This document shows, one piece after another, positions 52,151 through 54,955 of a stretch of 54,955 bases of DNA. The notes under the pieces were generated by a model. It was not told where the DNA came from and ran no database searches. It saw nothing but the letters and a program-made list of their open reading frames with translations. Source of the stretch: Eubacterium sp. CAG:252 (GTDB lineage: Bacteria > Bacillota > Clostridia > Lachnospirales > Lachnospiraceae); contig FR886332.1 of NCBI GenBank assembly GCA_000436535.1, positions 1-54,955 on the forward strand, in the 5' to 3' direction. How positions within the stretch are numbered: the first letter of the stretch is position 1; each line of letters begins with the position of its first letter. A program made the position numbers and the translations under genes.

Positions 52151-52609
52151 TTACTGCATTCCGTTCGCCATCTTATACTTATAAAGCATTTCGGCGTGAT
52201 TTTGTTCTTCTATTTCTATATCTGCAAGTGCCTTTCTTATAGATGTTAAGGAACATGCAAATACATTGGTATTGTATTCACCTGATACAAGCTTTTCTGT
52301 TCCTATACTATCTGTTGCAAGAAAACAGTCATTCTTTTTATCCTCTGAGTCTTCGCTCTTTGAATAATTGCCCTTTGGCTGATAGTCCTTTCCTGCCGTA
52401 TCATTACAGTCACATGATGGCACCTCGCCATTTAACATCTGACCTATTGTTTTATAGTGCTCCTGTTCCTTTTTCTTAAGTTCTTCAAAAAGCTGCTTTA
52501 ATTCCTCATCCTTCGCAAATCCTGCATACTTCTCATACTTGTCAATGCAATTCTTCTCCTGTGTCTGAAGGTCCTTTAATACTGACATTTCTTTTTCCGT
52601 CAACAACAT
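52151..52609 (-). CDS. Ferritin-like protein
   Basis: A 152-residue protein that reads as a split four-helix bundle. The first helix pair is KEMSVLKDLQTQEKNCIDKYEKYAGF then ELKQLFEELKKKEQEHYKTIGQM with ExxH; the last is SIRKALADIEIEEQNHAEMLYKYK with EExxH. These are the usual di-metal ligands of rubrerythrin/ferritin-like proteins. Between them (about 62-100) lies a polar loop with CDCND. It resembles proteins often called spore coat (CotF-like) in Clostridia. The function is uncertain: iron or peroxide handling, or spore coat. AGAGG lies seven bases before the ATG. Confidence 0.75.
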   Translation of the reverse strand: MLLTEKEMSVLKDLQTQEKNCIDKYEKYAGFAKDEELKQLFEELKKKEQEHYKTIGQMLNGEVPSCDCNDTAGKDYQPKGNYSKSEDSEDKKNDCFLATDSIGTEKLVSGEYNTNVFACSLTSIRKALADIEIEEQNHAEMLYKYKMANGMQ

Positions 52610-52916
52610 ACATATGCCTCTTTTCTTAATCTGCTTATTTGTGATGTGAATATCAGAAGTAAATTATGCTCTGTACCCACTGATACCACACCTATTGATG
52701 CATTTGGATTGTTATATTGCTTTCTGATATTAATCTGAAAATGCTATATGCGTTCCGTTACAGATATTAATACATTTGCAATACAACCAAGATACGTATG
52801 TATTATGTGCTGGTTTCGATAATGATATACCTTCTATACAGCTATTACTTATTAATAATTAATATTTTGATTATAACTGTGATTTAGGACTCTGCTTATT
52901 ATTTTTATACCTGACA
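52610..52916. other. AT-rich intergenic region without a recognised gene
   Basis: About 300 bases between the ferritin-like gene and the aldo/keto reductase gene. No credible reading frame, tRNA or clear terminator hairpin was seen. Confidence 0.4.
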
Positions 52917-53942
52917 TTACAGCGGTTTGCCGGCAAGCACTTCCTTATAATCCTTATAGTTGTCACGAAGAAGCTTAGGTGTATCAAGTCCGTATGGACA
53001 GTGTGCCTTGCACTGTCCGCAGTTGATACAGTCTTCTATCATCTTCATCTTTGCCTGAACTACCTCTGTAAGCTGTAACTCTGATGGCGACCTTCTAAGA
53101 AGAAGTGACATTCTTGCACAATTATTAATCTCAATATGTGCAGGACATGTAGGCACACAATAGCCACAGCCACGACAGAAGTTACCTGCAAGCTCTTTCT
53201 TATCATTTTCAATAACTGCCTTTATCTCATCATCCATCACCGGTGGATTATCTATATAGCTTATAAACTCTTCAAGCTCAGACATTCTCTGTATTCCCCA
53301 TATTGGAAGCACATTATCATACTCAGCCTGATATGCATATGCCACCTTTGAATTAGTTATAAGTCCGCCTGAAAGTGCTTTCATAGCTATAAAGCCCATA
53401 TTATGCTTTTTGCAATCCTCAACCAGCTTATGCTCTTTATCCGTTGCAAGATAATTAAAAGGAAACTGTAATGTTTCATAAAGTCCTGACTCTATTGCTT
53501 CATTGGCAACATTAAGTCTGTGGTTAGTTATTCCGATATGTCTTATCTTTCCCTGTGCCTTTGCCTCACACATAGCTTCATACAAGCCGCTGCCGTCACC
53601 CGGCTTTGGACAGACTGCCGGATTGTGGAACTGGTATATATCAATATAATCTGTCTTTAAGTTATTAAGACTTGTGTTTAAGTCCTTCCAGAATTCATCT
53701 GCATTTTGGGCAGCAGTCTTCGTAGCTATGTATATATTCTCCCTCACATCAGAAAGTGCCTCACCCAACTTACATTCGCTGTCCGTATAAAATCTTGCTG
53801 TATCGTAGAAATCTATGCCAGCTTCATACGCTCTCCTTAATATATCCACCGAACTCTCGTGGCTTATTCTTTGTATTGGAAGCGCTCCAAAACCATTTTT
53901 ATTAACTGTTATTCCCGTGCTTCCTAGTGTTACTTTAACCAT
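52917..53942 (-). CDS. Aldo/keto reductase with C-terminal ferredoxin domain
   Basis: A 341-residue oxidoreductase. Residues 1-225 are an aldo/keto reductase barrel: GIDFYDTARFYTDSE with catalytic Asp and Tyr near 43-54, YIATKTAAQ with Lys near 72 and YIDIYQFHNP with His near 99. The C-terminus carries two 4Fe-4S clusters: CRGCGYCVPTCP near 237 and CINCGQCKAHCP near 293. Such ferredoxin-fused AKRs are common in anaerobes, substrates mostly unknown. GGAGG precedes the ATG. The upstream leader is a set of 36-bp tandem repeats. Confidence 0.92.
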   Translation of the reverse strand: MVKVTLGSTGITVNKNGFGALPIQRISHESSVDILRRAYEAGIDFYDTARFYTDSECKLGEALSDVRENIYIATKTAAQNADEFWKDLNTSLNNLKTDYIDIYQFHNPAVCPKPGDGSGLYEAMCEAKAQGKIRHIGITNHRLNVANEAIESGLYETLQFPFNYLATDKEHKLVEDCKKHNMGFIAMKALSGGLITNSKVAYAYQAEYDNVLPIWGIQRMSELEEFISYIDNPPVMDDEIKAVIENDKKELAGNFCRGCGYCVPTCPAHIEINNCARMSLLLRRSPSELQLTEVVQAKMKMIEDCINCGQCKAHCPYGLDTPKLLRDNYKDYKEVLAGKPL

Positions 53943-53960
53943 ATATTATCCTCCGTTTCC

Positions 53961-54068
53961 AAATGTTATTTGACACTATCATCTCTTGCTTTTTTTAAAT
54001 GTCATTCGACACTATCATCTCTTGCTTTTTTCAAATGTCATTTGACACTGTCATCTCTTGCTTTTTTC
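53961..54068 (-). repeat. Three 36-bp tandem repeats upstream of the aldo/keto reductase gene
   Basis: Three contiguous copies (53961-53996, 53997-54032, 54033-54068), differing by a few bases, start just before the ribosome binding site of the downstream gene. Each contains an inverted repeat TGTCA-tt-TGACA and a run of six or seven T on the plus strand. Read on the minus strand, each unit holds a short frame ATG...GTGTCAAATGACATT, giving M(I/T)VSNDI and a stop in two units. A degenerate start of a fourth copy follows. Confidence 0.85.
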
Positions 54069-54170
54069 ATATATCATTTAAAACCATCTCGACGAAAATA
54101 AATCATTACAAAAATTCCTATATACAATAAATATAGCACCAGTTTTATTTTTAGTAAATCATTATATTTC

Positions 54171-54275
54171 CACATCTTTGATATTATATCTTCAACATAT
54201 CTCTTTAACTTATATCTTTAACCTATATATTTAACTTATATATTCTACCTATATCTTTAACATTATATCCTTGAC
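54171..54275. repeat. 13-bp tandem repeat array
   Basis: About eight contiguous units of consensus TATATCTTTAACH. The cleanest are at 54185, 54198, 54211, 54224, 54237, 54250 and 54263, each 13 bp apart. Spacing slightly above one helical turn leaves the sites rotating around the DNA. It is intergenic. Confidence 0.8.
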
Positions 54276-54284
54276 GATAACTTC

Positions 54285-54335
54285 AAAAAAATTCCAGCCT
54301 CCATTTAACTGAAGACTGGCATTTATTATTTTTTA
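54285..54335 (-). terminator. Terminator of the EAL-domain gene
   Basis: A 9-bp stem around CCAG/CTGG (54294-54302 with 54311-54319). As minus-strand RNA the two irregular pairs are G-U wobbles, and the stem is followed by a run of seven U. On the plus strand the same positions are mismatches, so it is oriented for the minus-strand gene. Confidence 0.7.
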
Positions 54336-54392
54336 ATTATATGATGTAAGTGTCAAAAGTATAAAAAGTCGTTTCTTTATGATGTTATAATG

Positions 54393-54955
54393 TCAAAATA
54401 TTTTCCCATACTGATTCAAAAACTGATTCTTATCACATGGTCTGCCAAACAGATAACCCTGCAGATAATCCACCTGTATTTTTTTCAGCTTTTCATGCCA
54501 TTCTTCTTTTTCTATACCTTCTATACATATCCTTATGCCTATACTATGTACAAGCTCAACTATTTTTTTAAGCAACTCATAATCTCTTGCATTACTCATT
54601 GCCTTTGCCGTAAAATCTTTATCTAGCTTCACATAATTGGGATTCATGTTGACAATACAATGAAGATTAGAATAGCCTGTACCAAAGTCATCAAGCACAA
54701 ACTGCAGCTTTTTCTCTTCGAATTTCCTCCGGAGTGTAAGAAAATATGGCGTCATCTCTGTATATCCACTCTCTGTCAATTCCGCACAGAAACACTCTGG
54801 TGGAAGCTTGTAACGTTCTATGACTGAGAGTATGTCCTTCCAGACATCACTCTTCATCATCTGAATATATGATATATTTACATTAATCCTGAATTCTGGT
54901 ATATGTTGTCTTATCTCATGGCACATTGCTGCCGACTTATCTAATATAAATCTTC
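54393..54955 (-). CDS. EAL-domain c-di-GMP phosphodiesterase, partial
   Basis: The C-terminal ~187 codons of a larger protein; the frame stays open through the right edge of the window. Seen: NVNISYIQM, AELTESGY (metal-binding Glu), LDDFGTGYSNLHC, YVKLDKDF (metal Asp and Lys), ICIEGIEKEEW (catalytic Glu loop) and YLQGYLFGRP. All key residues of an active EAL phosphodiesterase after the first EAL motif, which is outside the window, are present. It would hydrolyse cyclic di-GMP. N-terminal sensor or GGDEF domains cannot be seen. It is followed by a terminator. Confidence 0.93.
   Translation of the reverse strand, partial: RFILDKSAAMCHEIRQHIPEFRINVNISYIQMMKSDVWKDILSVIERYKLPPECFCAELTESGYTEMTPYFLTLRRKFEEKKLQFVLDDFGTGYSNLHCIVNMNPNYVKLDKDFTAKAMSNARDYELLKKIVELVHSIGIRICIEGIEKEEWHEKLKKIQVDYLQGYLFGRPCDKNQFLNQYGKIF

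Noticed and set aside
53961..54068. Possible CRISPR array
   Set aside because: The 36-bp units are directly contiguous without spacers, and no cas genes are present.

Overview
The window is low-GC Firmicutes DNA with Clostridia-type gene content. It holds a DapL diaminopimelate aminotransferase, an alpha/beta small acid-soluble spore protein, a group B [FeFe] hydrogenase, an rpmE-DUF1385-prmC-prfA block, DegV, DUF4364, and a rhamnogalacturonan/rhamnose locus. Together these suggest a pectin-using gut Lachnospiraceae, possibly Lachnospira ([Eubacterium] eligens group). The species is an inference; no 16S gene is present. No tRNA, rRNA, CRISPR array, prophage or transposase gene was recognised.

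Layout. (1) 1-9600: a minus-strand operon dctP-dctQ-dctM-GH105-rhaM-rhaB-rhaA-rhaD with a divergent AraC-type regulator. TRAP import, a cytoplasmic GH105 and the full rhamnose route to DHAP and lactaldehyde fit uptake of unsaturated rhamnogalacturonan disaccharide rather than free rhamnose. A 198-bp dispersed repeat and a candidate structured RNA lie downstream of rhaD. (2) 9600-15634: translation and termination genes prfA, prmC, a DUF1385 membrane protein with a very long charged tail, rpmE, rho. (3) 16132-20040: malic enzyme, radical SAM, DUF4364 and a CgeB-like glycosyltransferase on the plus strand. (4) 20099-34398: mixed single genes: SASP, D,D-carboxypeptidase, DJ-1, DegV, dapL, a J-domain protein, cupins, a second GH105, a conserved large membrane protein, patatin, DUF218, CAP and LRR lipoproteins, NUDIX. 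(5) 34545-40195: [FeFe] hydrogenase and a copper operon csoR-HMA membrane protein-copA, with a CsoR-type operator inside the promoter and a CopZ-like domain fused to the end of CopA behind its own ribosome binding site.

(6) 40519-44186: two PlsC-like acyltransferases flanking two GT8 glycosyltransferases, suggesting glycolipid synthesis; a second copy of the 198-bp repeat follows. (7) 44519-47503: lipase-like hydrolase, citrate synthase, MarR regulator. (8) 47693-52100: a three-gene set made of a ferric-reductase-like membrane protein with an FMN-binding domain, the flavin transferase ApbE, and a surface protein resembling Treponema pallidum Tp47. This is the best candidate for an undescribed system: an extracytosolic flavin-based redox module with a Tp47-like partner. 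(9) 52151-54955: a ferritin-like protein, a ferredoxin-fused aldo/keto reductase preceded by 36-bp and 13-bp tandem repeats, and the C-terminal part of an EAL-domain c-di-GMP phosphodiesterase running off the right edge.

Start codons were moved from the longest reading frame wherever a clear ribosome binding site and family alignment supported a shorter protein. All family assignments come from reading motifs by eye; no database search was run.
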